DNA of 64,000 nt, from the NCBI RefSeq assembly GCF_036327755.1, contig NZ_CP109596.1:3782001-3846000 (forward strand). Reading direction: 5' to 3'. The notes beneath the pieces are model-generated. The model was given only the letters and a program-made list of their open reading frames with translations. It was not told the DNA's origin and made no database searches. Below are positions 51,002-60,200 of the stretch, one piece after another. Position 1 is the stretch's first letter. Every line of letters begins with the position of its first letter. A program made the position numbers and the translations under genes. Origin of the DNA: Nocardia sp. NBC_01503. Lineage in GTDB: Bacteria > Actinomycetota > Actinomycetes > Mycobacteriales > Mycobacteriaceae.

Positions 51002-52963
51002 ATGGAACTAGTTCAGAAACGAGATGCCTTGCGTTTCAACATCTCCCTACTGGCCGTGGCCCTCATGGCCGCAGGAGTCGCCGGACCCGGCTCGGGATTC
51101 GCCGCCGCCGATCCGACCGCCGACTCGGGGCAAACCCGCTATTCGCTGGTCAACGGCTGCTACCGGATCGACACCCCCGCCGGGGCGCTGGTCCCGGCGG
51201 CGGGACCGTATCGGATGCATGCGACGGGGCTCGGCGAATATCTGCTCTACGGTCGAAACCGTGAGGTGCTGGACGCCTCGGCGGGGTCGATTCACCCCGC
51301 GAAGAACCCGTCCGTCACCGCCGTCTGGAAGGTGGAGGGTTCGGGTGCGGGTGGATTCACTCTCACCAACAGTGCGACGAAGACCAGCACGCCCGCCACG
51401 TTCGTCCAGGAAACCGGCTGTGCCGAATTCCCCGAAGCGCAGTCGAACGCGAACGGAACCCCGGGCCCCAGCGTCGGCGCGGACGGCTCGATCGTGGGCA
51501 CCATCGACGCGCACGCGCACGTCACGGCCTACGAGTTCATGGGCGGCAACTTCCACTGCGGCCGCCCGTGGCATCCCTACGGCGTGACCTACGCGCTGCC
51601 CGATTGCTCGCAATACCGCACCGGCACAAATGGTTTGGTCGCCAGCTTCCTCGACTACGGCGAACCGTTCCACAGCTCCGACACCCGGGGCTGGCCCACC
51701 TTCCGGGACTGGCCGAAACCGTCGGTGCTCACCGCCGAAGGCACCTACTGGACCAGTATCGAACGGTCCTGGAAGGCCGGGCTCCGGGTGCTGACGGTCG
51801 ATCTGGTGGACAACGAATCGTTGTGCGCCATGATGTCCGATCGCCGAAACCCTTGCAACGATATGACTTCCGTGCGCACCCAGGCCGCAGACCTGCGCGC
51901 GCTACAGGACTACATCGATGCCCAGGCCGGGGGCCCCGGACAGGGCTTCTTCCGGATCGTCACCGACCCGGCCGCGGCGCGCGCCGTCGCCGCGTCCGGA
52001 AAGCTCGCGGTGGTCCTGGGCATGGAGCTGTCGGATCCGATGGGGTGCGGGGTATTCCTCGGCCAGCCCAAATGCGGCCGAGCCGACGTCGACCGCTGGC
52101 TGACCGAACTCCGGAATATCGGGGTCAGCAGCTTCTTCCCCGTCCATAAATTCGACAATGCCTTCGGCGGCACGAAGATGGACCATGACACCACCGGCCT
52201 GCTGGTGAACGCGGGCAACTTCATGCAGACCGGCACCTTCTGGAATGTCCAGTCCTGCAACGGTCCCGAGCACGACAGCACCCAGCCCTCGGTACCCATC
52301 GCGGGCAATATCAACCAGTTCCTCAGCAACCTCACCGGGCCCCTGCTGGGTGGCGCACCGCTGCCCCTGTACGCGGCGGGACCGCACTGCAATGTCCGCG
52401 GTCTGACCGACCTCGGCGAGTACCTGATCAACAAGATGATCGACCATGGCTTCCTCATCGAAGTCGATCACCTCAGCGAAGCCACCGCCGACGAAGTCAT
52501 GACCATCATCGAGAAGCGGCACTATCCCGGCGTGCTGTCCTCGCACGGCTGGGATTCGACCAAGACCACCCAACGCGTCTATGCCGCAGGTGGTTTCGCT
52601 ACCCCCTATGCGAGCGAACCCGTGACCTTCGTCAAGAACTGGCGCGAGGCCCGCACCATGCCCCGCCCCGGCGGCGACTTCGGCTACGGCTTCGGCTCGG
52701 ATATGAACGGCCTTGCCGGACAAGGCGCCCCACTCGGACCCAACACCATCCAGTACCCCTTCACCTCCCATGACGGGAAGGTGACCTTCGACCGAGAGCG
52801 CTGGGGCGACCGCACTTTCGACATCAACACCGACGGCACCGCCACCTACGGCACCTACGCCGACTGGCTCGAAGCCGTCCGAGTCCTCGGCGGCCCGGAC
52901 ATCATGACCGACGTCTTCCACGGTGCTGAGGTCTACCTGCGCCTGTGGGAACAGGTGCGCTAG
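51002..52963 (+). CDS. secreted metal-dependent hydrolase (amidohydrolase/membrane-dipeptidase-like)
   Basis: A 653-residue exported protein. A signal peptide spans about residues 1-36 (SLLAVALMAAGVAGPGSGFAAA). After a domain of about 130 residues, TIDAHAHVTAYEF gives the D-x-H-x-H metal site (169-173) of TIM-barrel amidohydrolases. Later candidates are VHKFDNAFGG, EVDHLSEATADEV and SSHGWDSTK, matching the order of metal ligands in peptidase M19-type enzymes, and GSDMNG. The substrate is unknown. Several cysteine pairs fit an extracytoplasmic location. No ribosome site is visible. A strong hairpin follows. Confidence 0.85.
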   Translation: MELVQKRDALRFNISLLAVALMAAGVAGPGSGFAAADPTADSGQTRYSLVNGCYRIDTPAGALVPAAGPYRMHATGLGEYLLYGRNREVLDASAGSIHPAKNPSVTAVWKVEGSGAGGFTLTNSATKTSTPATFVQETGCAEFPEAQSNANGTPGPSVGADGSIVGTIDAHAHVTAYEFMGGNFHCGRPWHPYGVTYALPDCSQYRTGTNGLVASFLDYGEPFHSSDTRGWPTFRDWPKPSVLTAEGTYWTSIERSWKAGLRVLTVDLVDNESLCAMMSDRRNPCNDMTSVRTQAADLRALQDYIDAQAGGPGQGFFRIVTDPAAARAVAASGKLAVVLGMELSDPMGCGVFLGQPKCGRADVDRWLTELRNIGVSSFFPVHKFDNAFGGTKMDHDTTGLLVNAGNFMQTGTFWNVQSCNGPEHDSTQPSVPIAGNINQFLSNLTGPLLGGAPLPLYAAGPHCNVRGLTDLGEYLINKMIDHGFLIEVDHLSEATADEVMTIIEKRHYPGVLSSHGWDSTKTTQRVYAAGGFATPYASEPVTFVKNWREARTMPRPGGDFGYGFGSDMNGLAGQGAPLGPNTIQYPFTSHDGKVTFDRERWGDRTFDINTDGTATYGTYADWLEAVRVLGGPDIMTDVFHGAEVYLRLWEQVR

Positions 52964-52970
52964 AGGACAT

Positions 52971-53002
52971 CGAGCCCCATTCGGATCACCGAATGGGGCT
53001 CG
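52971..53002 (+). terminator. terminator after the secreted hydrolase
   Basis: Perfect 14-bp stem CGAGCCCCATTCGG / CCGAATGGGGCTCG with loop ATCA, seven bases after the stop. Confidence 0.8.
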
Positions 53003-53014
53003 AGCGACGAAAGT

Positions 53015-53051
53015 GCGGGGCGGGCCGTCGTTTTCGGGCGGTCCGCCCCGC
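53015..53051 (-). terminator. hairpin after the LGFP gene on the minus strand
   Basis: GCGGGGCGG / CCGCCCCGC arms located just beyond the stop of the minus-strand LGFP gene. No long T-run. Confidence 0.5.
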
Positions 53052-53056
53052 GGTGT

Positions 53057-54046
53057 TCACACTCCGCCGGTGCGGGGAATGCCGCGGGCGAGTTCGGCTG
53101 CGCTCGCGAGATGTGAACCGGCACGGCGCATCTGGGCGGTGGCCGTGGTTCCGGCCGCCGCCGCGGTGCCGTATGTCGTGCGGGCGCCGGACGATCCGGC
53201 AGCCGCGCGGTGGGCGCCACGCATGCCCTTGGTCAGCAGTGCCGCCAATCCGCCCGCGACCGCCGCGATCGCCAGACCGATGGGCAGGGCCCACCATTTG
53301 GCGGCCGAGCTGGAATCCGAATCGCTCACCGCCACACCGGATTCGGGGGCCGGGGTGACCACCGCACCGCCCGGGGCGGCACCTGGAACGGAGACATCCA
53401 GACCGCTCAATTGGGCGGCGATCTCAGGTGGCGCGGTGACGAAACCGTCCGCGGCACTCCAGCTGATATCGACAGGTGCGCCGTTCTGCCCCGCGAAGCG
53501 CTGGGTGTAGACGCCGTTCGCGACGGTGGTGTCCGAGATCGGCGTGCCCAGCATGCCGTCGGTGGCGTGCAGATGCGACCAGGCGGTGCGGATCGGTCCG
53601 CGTACCAGCCAGGCTCCGCCCTGCGGGCTCCACTCGATGGTCGCGCCCTCGGGTGCGGAGAACTCGCTGTAGCGCGCGGTTCCCGCGACCGGGGCATCGG
53701 ATTCGTCGTTGGTCGGATAACCCAGCCCGGCGTCGGCCCCGCCCAGCGCCAGATACTTGTCGAGGATGGCGCCGTACATCACCTTGGCGCCGGTATCGGG
53801 GGAATAGATCATCTTGCCGCCCTGGAAGTCCTGTGCGGCACCGTTCGGGCCGAAGGCATACACCTCGCCGACCTTCTGGCCCAGCGGCGAGTTCGCGCCG
53901 CCCTTCTCGTTGTAGTGCGCGTCGATCGCGGCCCCGGCGTCGGCGGGCTGCGCCGCGACCGGACTCGCCAGCAGACCCAGGCCCGCGGCGGCGAACAAAC
54001 CGAATGCCGCACCGGCGGCGAAAACCGAGTTCTTCCAACGTGTCAT
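53057..54046 (-). CDS. LGFP-repeat envelope protein with C-terminal membrane anchor
   Basis: A 329-residue secreted protein. The signal peptide ends near residue 33 (LLASPVAAQPA). Three LGFP-type repeats follow, marked NSPLGQKVGEV, DAGLGYPTNDESD and DGMLGTPISDTTV. A Ser-rich linker leads to a membrane segment near residue 250 (WWALPIGLAIAAVAGGLAALL) and a basic, Ala-rich cytoplasmic tail of about 65 residues. AAGGAG lies seven bases before the ATG. It is the last of three minus-strand genes with a glycine-rich membrane protein and a PRC-barrel protein, suggesting an envelope role. Confidence 0.9.
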   Translation of the reverse strand: MTRWKNSVFAAGAAFGLFAAAGLGLLASPVAAQPADAGAAIDAHYNEKGGANSPLGQKVGEVYAFGPNGAAQDFQGGKMIYSPDTGAKVMYGAILDKYLALGGADAGLGYPTNDESDAPVAGTARYSEFSAPEGATIEWSPQGGAWLVRGPIRTAWSHLHATDGMLGTPISDTTVANGVYTQRFAGQNGAPVDISWSAADGFVTAPPEIAAQLSGLDVSVPGAAPGGAVVTPAPESGVAVSDSDSSSAAKWWALPIGLAIAAVAGGLAALLTKGMRGAHRAAAGSSGARTTYGTAAAAGTTATAQMRRAGSHLASAAELARGIPRTGGV

Positions 54047-54086
54047 GAGAGCTCCTTGTCAGAGTCGTCCACGATGGGTGGGCGTA

Positions 54087-54347
54087 TCAGCGAATCTCGC
54101 CCGCCTTGGGCCGGGTGGCGAAGCCGGTGATCGCCGAGAGCACCGCACCGACGATGCCGCCGCCGGCGACCTGCGCCAGGATCTGCCCGAAATCCAATCC
54201 GCCCGAAGTCGCGGCCTGGATGATGACGCCGGTGATACCGCCGCCCACCGCGCCGAGACCGCCGTTGACCACGGGGCCAAGCGGATTCTTCGATCCGCCG
54301 ACGCCACCTCCGACGACGCCGCCGAGTAAACCGAGCAGCCATTCCAT
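54087..54347 (-). CDS. glycine-rich small membrane protein
   Basis: An 86-residue hydrophobic protein with two Gly-rich membrane segments (LLGLLGGVVGGGVGG and VAGGGIVGAVLSAI) separated by a loop. This resembles small GlsB/YeaQ-like membrane proteins, but I cannot assign it to that family firmly. GAGGAGGAG about seven bases before the ATG is an unusually strong ribosome site, implying high expression. It lies between the PRC-barrel and LGFP genes on the same strand. Confidence 0.8.
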   Translation of the reverse strand: MEWLLGLLGGVVGGGVGGSKNPLGPVVNGGLGAVGGGITGVIIQAATSGGLDFGQILAQVAGGGIVGAVLSAITGFATRPKAGEIR

Positions 54348-54380
54348 AGCAACTCCTCCTCGTAGTATCGGATCGAAAAG

Positions 54381-54824
54381 CTATGTCCTGTCGTTCTTTT
54401 CGTGGCGAGTCGGGCGGGTTTCCGCGGCGCCGTAGGTCATCGGCTCCTCGGCCCCGGCCTGAATCCGCTGGCGCCCAGCCGGATTCATCGTGCTCGGCCC
54501 GGCGGTGCGGCGCTGGCCGCTGGTGTAGTGGGCCATCAACTGCTGTTCGGATCGAGAGTCGATGCCCCCGTCGTTCTCCAGGTGCGGTGCGGTGCGGATC
54601 TGCTCTTTGGCATACGGCACCCGCAGACTCATATCCTCGGTGCCGTAACCGGCGCCGTCGAGCGGAATCAAGGTCGGGGCGCGTCCGATCTCGCCCGCCA
54701 TCGCCACCCAGGTCGGGGCTCCGGACTCATTGTCGAGGTAGAAATTCTCGACCCGCCCGATCGCCTCACCCGCACTGTCGTAGACGGTGGCGCCGATCAG
54801 TTGTTCCAGCGTGGGGTTCGTCAT
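54381..54824 (-). CDS. PRC-barrel domain protein
   Basis: A 147-residue protein. Residues 5-80 form a PRC-barrel (IGATVYDSAGEAIGRVENFYLDN, then TLIPLDGAGY and LRVPYAKEQI). The remaining half is a charged, disordered tail. Such proteins are common in actinobacteria as stress-related or RNA/membrane-associated factors with no fixed enzymatic role. AAGGAG lies six bases before the ATG. It appears to be the first gene of the minus-strand envelope cluster. Confidence 0.88.
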   Translation of the reverse strand: MTNPTLEQLIGATVYDSAGEAIGRVENFYLDNESGAPTWVAMAGEIGRAPTLIPLDGAGYGTEDMSLRVPYAKEQIRTAPHLENDGGIDSRSEQQLMAHYTSGQRRTAGPSTMNPAGRQRIQAGAEEPMTYGAAETRPTRHEKNDRT

Positions 54825-55289
54825 GTGCTCTCCTTACTGAATTCAGGAATGACTGACGGAAACGCGATGCGATCAGCGGATACCCGCGATCCAACCGGAC
54901 AAACCGGCAGCAAACGTCATTTTAAGGTCCGCCGCACCTCAGCGCTTTGAAACCGCGATTTACCCATTACCGACTATTAACTGACCGGATTTGCCGGATA
55001 TCCCCGGTTACGTCCGGGGAACGGGGCGGCGCGGGGTGAAAAGCGCCGCCCTGACCGGGGGATCTGACGGGCTGCCGCGGCGCGCAAACACGTCCGGCGC
55101 GACACGCTCAGCGGCGGATTAAATTTGCGCGCCGCCTGCCTTGTTGTGCGGCCTTGTTCCGCTATCGTTCATCGCACTGTTCGATGCTGCTACTGGCGCG
55201 CCAAGGCTGATTCGTCGATTCCGGAGCACTCGGCCGGTGCGGCACTGTCCGAAGCGGGCCCCCGACCGTCTCCGAAAGATCGAGGGAAC
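54825..55289. other. 465-base gap, AT-rich patch, no gene
   Basis: The gap lies between divergent transcripts (PRC-barrel gene and GNAT gene). It contains an AT-rich patch around 54940-55010 that may hold the promoter of the minus-strand cluster. An in-frame upward extension of the GNAT gene through here has no ribosome site. No RNA motif or repeat recognised. Confidence 0.5.
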
Positions 55290-55964
55290 GTGCCTGTACC
55301 CCTTACTCTGACCGGCCGTCTGGTCCGGCTGGAACCCCTTGCGCCGCAGCATGCTTCGGGTATATCGGAGGCAGCGGCGGGGAATCGTGACGAATATGCG
55401 TACACGCCCGTCCCGCACGGGGTGGACGAGGCGCTGGAATATGTGGCGCAGGCGCTGGCCGGGCATGCCGCCGGGACATCGCTGGCGTTCGCCATTATCG
55501 CGGTCGCCAGTGGGCGGGTGCTGGGGTCGACCCGGTTCACCAGATTCGACTACTGGCAGGGGCCGATGGTCTGGCCGCTGGTGCACGGGCTGCCGCCCGG
55601 AGATCCCCTGATGGCGGTGCCCGATGCCGCCGAGATCGGGAACACCTGGCTGTCACCGCACGCGCGTGGGACGGGCATCAACCTGGAATCGAAGATGCTG
55701 CTGTTGCAGCACGCCTTCGAGACCTGGCGGGTACGTCGCATCAGCATGCGTGCCGATGTGCGAAACCGGCGCTCCCGCTTGGCAATCGAGCGGCTCGGCG
55801 CGACCAGCGACGGCGTGCGCCGCGCGCATTCGCGTGGACTCGACGGTGAGGTGCGCAGCACCGCCTTCTACTCGATTCTGGACGAGGAGTGGCCGACCGT
55901 CCGCGCCACCATCGAGGGTCAGTTCAGTGCGCGGCCCGCGCGGAACCGGCTGATCGACGCCTAG
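55290..55964 (+). CDS. GNAT family N-acetyltransferase
   Basis: A 224-residue acetyltransferase of the RimJ/RimL-like class: LTLTGRLVRLEPLAPQH at the start, IAVASGRVLGSTRF in the middle, EIGNTWLSPHARGTGIN leading into the acetyl-CoA loop, and VRRISMRADVRNRRSRLAIERLGA, the typical end of the fold. It probably acetylates an N-terminus or small molecule; the substrate is unknown. The GTG follows GAGGG by three to four bases. Length fits the family once the longer upstream frame is discarded. Confidence 0.9.
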   Translation: MPVPLTLTGRLVRLEPLAPQHASGISEAAAGNRDEYAYTPVPHGVDEALEYVAQALAGHAAGTSLAFAIIAVASGRVLGSTRFTRFDYWQGPMVWPLVHGLPPGDPLMAVPDAAEIGNTWLSPHARGTGINLESKMLLLQHAFETWRVRRISMRADVRNRRSRLAIERLGATSDGVRRAHSRGLDGEVRSTAFYSILDEEWPTVRATIEGQFSARPARNRLIDA

Positions 55965-55973
55965 ATTCGCGAC

Positions 55974-56112
55974 TATACTTCCGAGTGTCGCATTGGTCGG
56001 CCGTCGAGGAGATCTCTCCGAATCAGGTGACTCGGCGGTCGGCAGCACTTCGGAGCATCAACCAGCAACCGGGCGCGGGGTCGCCTAGCGCGACCCCTCT
56101 TTCTCGAGGGAG
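55974..56112 (+). promoter_or_regulatory. promoter and structured leader of the next gene
   Basis: A consensus-like -10 TATACT (55974-55979) predicts a leader of about 130 bases. Near its end GGGGTCGC / GCGACCCC form a stem followed by TCTTTCTC, terminator-like, only 10-20 bases before the ribosome site GAGGGAG. This layout suits transcription attenuation or a ligand-sensing leader. No known riboswitch class was recognised. Confidence 0.45.
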
Positions 56113-56118
56113 AAGCGC

Positions 56119-56640
56119 ATGCCCGACCCCATGGCCACCAAGGTCTATCTCGCCGACAGGGTATCGGGCTCTCCCGCGCTCACCCTGTTCCTGGCTCCCG
56201 AACCACGCGTTCCCGGCGGCAGCATGCTGCATCTGCTCGAACAGACCCCGCTGACCGGCCGCATACCGCGCCCCAATGCCACCCTGGTGGACTGGTTGCA
56301 GGTGCATTGCTCACCTGCGGTCCGCACCCGATTCCTGGCCTTCCGGCCCGGTACCCACGATCCGGCTCGCGCGCGCACGGTGCTGCGCGATCACTTCATC
56401 GTCGATCCCGCCCCGCTGGGCCTGGACCTCGACGATCCCGAGGAGCTCACCCGGCTCTCGCTGCTACCCGAACATCAGCTCGGCGCACGCAGAATCGACG
56501 ACTTCCACGATGCGGCGGTACGCGCCGCCATGCTCGCGGTCTACCGGCATTTCGGTGTGGACCGGCGCATACCGCTCATATATCACGGGTTCGCGGAACC
56601 CGAGGACGGCTGGTTCGAGGAGCCCGCGGCCGAAGCATGA
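56119..56640 (+). CDS. hypothetical protein, 173 aa
   Basis: A soluble, Pro-rich protein (segments LADRVSGSPALTLFLAPEPRV and IPLIYHGFAEPEDGWFEEP). No family, signal peptide or membrane segment is recognised. GGGAG lies seven bases before the ATG, and a structured leader precedes it. The last 58 bases overlap the 3' end of the MmyB-like gene on the other strand, an unusual tail-to-tail overlap that suggests the two may be antagonistic or that one stop has drifted. Confidence 0.65.
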   Translation: MPDPMATKVYLADRVSGSPALTLFLAPEPRVPGGSMLHLLEQTPLTGRIPRPNATLVDWLQVHCSPAVRTRFLAFRPGTHDPARARTVLRDHFIVDPAPLGLDLDDPEELTRLSLLPEHQLGARRIDDFHDAAVRAAMLAVYRHFGVDRRIPLIYHGFAEPEDGWFEEPAAEA

Positions 56641-57140
56641 GCCTGTTCGGCCTCGGGTGAGGAGTCGAAGGGCACCACGGTGAGCAGCCACCAGGGCCGC
56701 CGTGGTGAGTGGAATTCGAAGGTCTGCACATACATACGATGCTCGGCCCGGGTCTCCGGTGCGCGCATGAGCATGGTGCGCTCGCCCCTGTCCTCGGGTG
56801 CGGCGGTGTTCTGCCACAGCCGATCCCATTCGGGGGCGCGCCGGCACAGCGTGCGGATCTCCTCACGCCGTTCCGGCGAGACGAGATTCGGTGAGCAGTC
56901 CCGGAAGGCCGACACCATGATCTGTGCCTCGGCCTCCCAATTGCTCAGCCGATAGCGGGACATGGGCTCCAGCATGATGGCGGTCAGGAGATTCGCGCCG
57001 GGACCGGTGCCCTCGAAGAGTTTGCTGAAGGCGCTGTTCACGGCCACTACGTCGAAGGCGCCGTCGTGCAGGCACGCCGGATACGTAAGGCTGTGCAGCA
57101 CCGCGAGATCGGCGGGCGGGGGCCGGGAGGGGTCGAACAC
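56583..57140 (-). CDS. MmyB-like ligand-binding domain protein without HTH
   Basis: The 185 residues match the C-terminal domain of MmyB-type XRE regulators: HDGAFDVVAVNSAFSKLF, NWEAEAQIMVSAFRD and WWLLTVVPFD. These proteins normally begin with an XRE HTH of about 80-90 residues, which is missing here. The start is uncertain; the GTG used (VFDPSRPPPADL) has no ribosome site, and a longer frame would run into the divergent SARP gene. It may be a ligand sensor working with the neighbouring SARP, or a decayed regulator. Confidence 0.7.
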   Translation of the reverse strand: MFDPSRPPPADLAVLHSLTYPACLHDGAFDVVAVNSAFSKLFEGTGPGANLLTAIMLEPMSRYRLSNWEAEAQIMVSAFRDCSPNLVSPERREEIRTLCRRAPEWDRLWQNTAAPEDRGERTMLMRAPETRAEHRMYVQTFEFHSPRRPWWLLTVVPFDSSPEAEQAHASAAGSSNQPSSGSANP

Positions 57141-57288
57141 CCTAGGCAGTGTGCGGTACAACTCTTGCGATTGTCTTCGTAACGGGTTAAGCCGGATCGC
57201 AAGACTGGGTATGCCGCAGAATTTCTGCCATATTGAAGGCCTTGTTTGGTTTGGCTCGCAAGTGGGTAAATGGGGGTGGTTCCGCGCC

Positions 57289-60200
57289 ATGGCGGTAACG
57301 CGGATCGGTGTGCTGGGTCCGCTGCACATCAGTATCGAAGGTCAGCGAGTGCCCCCCGGGGCTCCTATGCAATGCGCAGTACTGGGACGTCTGGTGGTCG
57401 CGGGCGGGCGGGTGGTACCCACCGACCGGCTCATCGACGATCTCTGGAGCGGGGATCCGCCCACCAAAGCCGTTGCCGCGCTCCAGGTCTACATTCACAA
57501 TCTGCGCCGGGTCTTCGAACCGGAGCGGCCGCGCCGCGCGCAGTCGCGCGTCATCGTCTCCGAATCACACGGGTACGCGCTGAATCTCGAACCCGAACAG
57601 GTCGACTCCTGGCACTTCGAACAGCTGCTGCACGGCCATGAATCGGCCATGCGTGATCCGGCGCAGCGACCCGATGCGATGGAACAGGTGCGGGTACTCG
57701 ATGCCGCGCTCGCCTGCTGGCACGGTAACGCCTTCGAATCCTTCGCCGGAATGTCCTGGGCCATGCAGGAAACCGCCCGGCTCGCGGCCTTGCGCCTCAC
57801 CGCCGCGGAACTACGGGCACAGGCGGCACTGGAGCTGAACCGGCCCGCCGAGGTGGTGCTGGCGCTGCGGCCCATCTTCGCCGAACACCCCGGCCGGGAG
57901 GAGTGCGCGCGACTGCTCGCCCTGGCCCAGTATCGGCTCGGACAGTCCCTGGACGCCCTGGCCACCGTGCGGCACAGCCGCGAATTCCTCACCCTCGAGT
58001 TCGGCGTCGATCCCGGGCCCGGCCTGCGCGACCTGGAGACGGCCATCCTCACGCACTCCGTAGAGGCCGAAACCCCGGCCCCGCCGATCGTGATGCGCCG
58101 AGTCGATCCGGAACAGGCCCCGGATTCCTTGCCGGACAGCGGTTACAGCGAACAGCGCACCGCCCTGACCACCGCCGCCGAGGCCGCCGCGGCCGGCCAG
58201 GTACGCCTGGTCTGGCTCTCCGGTGAGGCCGGTGCGGGCAAGACCACCCTCGCCGCCACCCTCGTCACCCAGTTGGCCGGCCAATCCTGGACCACCGTCT
58301 TCGGCCGCTGCCCCGAGGTGGAGGGCGCACCGCCCGCCTGGGCCTGGGCCGAGGTACTGACCGGACTCGATGCCGCCGACCCCGAAACCTATACCGTCTC
58401 CGACGCTTTCACGCTCGCGCGGCGCGTGGTCCGCTCCTGCCGGGAACGCTCGGGCAATGGACCCGTCGCCATCGTGCTCGAGGATGTGCACGGCGCGGAC
58501 GCCGCCACCCTGCAGGTACTGCGGCAGGTGGTGAACTGGCTGCGCGACCGGCCCATCCTGATCGTCGCCACACTGCGCGGCACCGAGGCCGGACCCGGCG
58601 TCCGCGATACCGCCGCCGCGCTGGCGCTCTTCACCGCCGACCGGATCGAACTCGACGGCCTCGATCTGGCCGGTACCCGGCGCGCCGCGGCCGCCGCCGG
58701 ACTCACCATCCTCGACGACCGCACCGTGGAGCTGCTGCGTCGCCGCACCGGCGGCAATCCGCTCTTCGTCCGCGAACTGGCCAAACTCGTTGCCGGACAG
58801 GGCAGTACCGACGCACTCCCGGACAGCGTGCGCGATCTGCTCGGCCGCCGCATCGCCCAGTTGCCCGCCGAGGTGATCGAACTGCTCCGACATATGTCGG
58901 TGTGGGGTGAGCACAGCGACGTCAATACCCTCGCCGCCTCGGCCACCCACACCCCCGACGCCGTCATCGATCTGATCGCCACCGCCGAGGCGGCGCGACT
59001 ACTGCGCACCGAGCGCAGCGGCCGAATCGCCTTCGATCACGCACTGGTGCGGGAAACCGTCTACTACGACATCCCGGTGCTGCGCCGGGCCCGAATGCAC
59101 TGGGCCGCCTTCGAACTCCTCTGTGATCGGCTCCCGAGTGATGCGGGCACGACGCGATCCGTCACCGCCATCGACGCGCTCGCGCACTCCGCCGGGGTAT
59201 CGGTGGCCGACACCGCCGCACTGCCCAAGACCACGGGAAGCACTCCCGCACAAACCGATTCGCCGTCAACGGTCACCGCCATGGACGCACTCGCGCACTC
59301 CGCCGGAATGCCCGCCCCCGGCGGTCCGCCCGACGATGTCGATACGCTGCACTGGACCGCGGCTCGTGCCAGCGCCACGGCCCAGGTGGCCGCCCACGCC
59401 GAAGCCACGGGCACGACGGCCGAGACCATGGCCGAGACGTCCGAGACCGCGGCCCCGCCCGGCGTCGATATCGACGCACTGGCCCATCACGCCGCACTCG
59501 GCGCGAATGCCGAAACAGCCGTTCGCGCACTCGAATTCGTGCGCGCCGCCGCCCGCCGCTGCGTACAGCGCGGAATGCGGGCCGATGCGGTGCGACGGTG
59601 GCGATCGGTGCTCACCCTGCACGAGTTGGCCGGGCATACCGCCCCGAAGGCGGCGCGTGAGGACCGCGTCGCCGTACTGGAGGCCCGCTGCGAATTGGTC
59701 ACCGCCCTGGCCTACGACGGCCAGCATCTCGCGGCCCGCGCGGCTCGTGAACAGGCCATCGAATTGGCCGAAGCTCTGGGCGGATCGGCATTTCTCGCCC
59801 GCGCGGCCACCTGTTGGCCGACCCCACTGATTTGGTCCGTGCATGACTGGCACACCCCCGACCGGCGGATCCGGGAGCCGCTGCGCATTGCCCTGGAAGA
59901 CCCGAATCTGCCCGTCACCACCAGGATTCGGATACACGTGACCGCGGTCTTCGATCAGGCACTGGAGGATCTCGAGGCCACCGACCGATCCGCGCGTACC
60001 GCGAGCGAGCTGGCCGCCCCCATTCCCGATCCGGACCTGCTCTGTACGGTGTTGAACGCACAGGCCTTCGCCGCCTTCGCGCGCGGCGGTTTCCTGCGCG
60101 CCGACGATCTGAAACGCCATGCGGGACGGATGCTTCGGATCGCCACCGAGGCCGAACTCACCGAATTCCGCGCGCTCGCACACTATCTGCTGTTCAGGGC

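Noticed and set aside
51002..51160. Promoter TTGACG at 50975 with its -10 17 bases later
   Set aside because: The -10 position would overlap the start codon, so it cannot drive the gene from the chosen start.
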